A DNA stretch of 5,580 bases, taken from NCBI GenBank assembly GCA_002427045.1, contig DIPO01000006.1, positions 1-5,580 on the forward strand, given 5' to 3'. Under the pieces are notes generated by a model. That model did no database searches. It had not been told where the DNA came from and was given only the letters and a program-made list of their open reading frames with translations. This stretch comes from Firmicutes bacterium UBA5486. GTDB taxonomy: Bacteria; Bacillota; UBA4882; UBA10575. Shown piece after piece: positions 5,454 through 5,580 of this stretch (position 1 is the stretch's first letter; each line of letters begins with the position of its first letter). The position numbers were made by a program, and so were the translations under genes.

Positions 5454-5467
5454 CGTTTTTTAGAGTG
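5438..5467. promoter_or_regulatory. Perfect inverted repeat around the speD -35 box (probable operator)
   Basis: CACTCTAAAAA (5438-5448) and TTTTTAGAGTG (5457-5467) are perfect 11-bp arms separated by 8 bp. The speD -35 hexamer (5448-5453) lies at the inner edge of one arm and in the spacer, so a dimeric regulator bound here would block RNA polymerase. The arms are AT-rich and no transcription unit needing a terminator ends here. I do not recognise the regulator. Confidence 0.55.
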
Positions 5468-5485
5468 AAGCTTTTTGCGTTGTGT

Positions 5486-5497
5486 CCTTTTAAAAGG
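5486..5497. repeat. 12-bp perfect palindrome between the divergent promoters
   Basis: CCTTTTAAAAGG is fully self-complementary. It lies upstream of the plus-strand promoter and upstream of the speD -35 box, so it could be a further regulator site. AT-rich palindromes also arise by chance. Confidence 0.3.
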
Positions 5498-5502
5498 TCC
5501 CA

Positions 5503-5518
5503 ACACAATATATAGTGT
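5503..5518. promoter_or_regulatory. NrdR box 1 (perfect consensus)
   Basis: ACACAATATATAGTGT fits the published NrdR-box consensus acaCwAtATaTwGtgt at all 16 positions. NrdR is the zinc/ATP-cone repressor of ribonucleotide reductase genes. This copy ends at the -35 box of the plus-strand promoter. Confidence 0.88.
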
Positions 5519-5546
5519 TGTGCTTGTATTAGGCTATCAATATATT
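5518..5546 (+). promoter_or_regulatory. Plus-strand promoter under NrdR boxes, for a gene beyond the right edge
   Basis: TTGTGC (5518-5523), a 17-nt spacer and TATATT (5541-5546). The -10 box lies wholly inside NrdR box 2. Transcription would start near 5553 and run out of the window; no start codon with a ribosome binding site appears before 5580. The gene is probably a ribonucleotide reductase gene or nrdR, divergent from speD. Confidence 0.65.
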
Positions 5547-5550
5547 GTGC
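5535..5550. promoter_or_regulatory. NrdR box 2
   Basis: TATCAATATATTGTGC matches the conserved core (CwAtATaTwG) of the NrdR box and deviates only in the weakly conserved flanks. It lies 16 bp after box 1 (32 bp centre to centre, about three helical turns), the usual tandem arrangement for NrdR binding on one DNA face. Confidence 0.85.
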
Positions 5551-5580
5551 AGGGACAGAAAAAATCAATGACAACGCAAA

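Noticed and set aside
1..5580. CRISPR array, tRNA, rRNA, replication origin or phage attachment site
   Set aside because: No regularly spaced repeat array, tRNA-like cloverleaf, rRNA segment, DnaA-box cluster or att-like duplication was seen.

Overview
The window looks like a chromosomal segment of a low- to mid-GC Gram-positive bacterium (Bacillota). The signs are AGGAGG-type Shine-Dalgarno sites, sigma-A-type promoters, a Bacillus-type short SpeD, a bacterial Ku/LigD-type repair pair and a perfect NrdR box. This is an inference from family style; no marker fixes genus or class.

Left part (about 1-2700): a minus-strand ABC-2 transporter module. In transcription order it has (i) a 117-codon remnant of an ABC ATPase that keeps only the region after the H-loop and lacks Walker A, signature and Walker B, (ii) a six-helix ABC-2 type permease, and (iii) a secreted PQQ-like beta-propeller protein translationally coupled to the permease. 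At the far left edge are a plus-strand reading frame that looks like the C-terminus of another propeller-like protein and, antisense to it, a 47-codon minus-strand ORF with a good ribosome binding site. The module looks damaged: the ATPase break lies next to tandem repeats that resemble an insertion-sequence end.

Centre (2862-4634): a compact two-gene non-homologous end-joining operon on the minus strand. Ku is followed with no gap (TAAATG) by a stand-alone ATP-dependent DNA ligase of the LigD ligase-domain type, without the polymerase and nuclease domains of larger LigD proteins. The 227-bp gap upstream of ku holds the speD terminator and an inverted-repeat-rich block that could be a small MITE- or REP-like element.

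Right part (4828-5580): speD, encoding the S-adenosylmethionine decarboxylase proenzyme, on the minus strand, with its own intrinsic terminator, a strong promoter (TTGACT-N17-TATTAT) and a structured leader of about 180 nt. The -35 box sits between the arms of a perfect 11-bp inverted repeat. Divergent from it, at the right edge, is a plus-strand promoter (TTGTGC-N17-TATATT) overlapped by two NrdR boxes whose centres are 32 bp apart. This predicts a ribonucleotide-reductase-related gene just beyond the window.

Nothing here demonstrates a wholly new system. The most informative signals are the NrdR control region, the speD operator/leader, the minimal Ku-ligase pair and the broken transporter operon.
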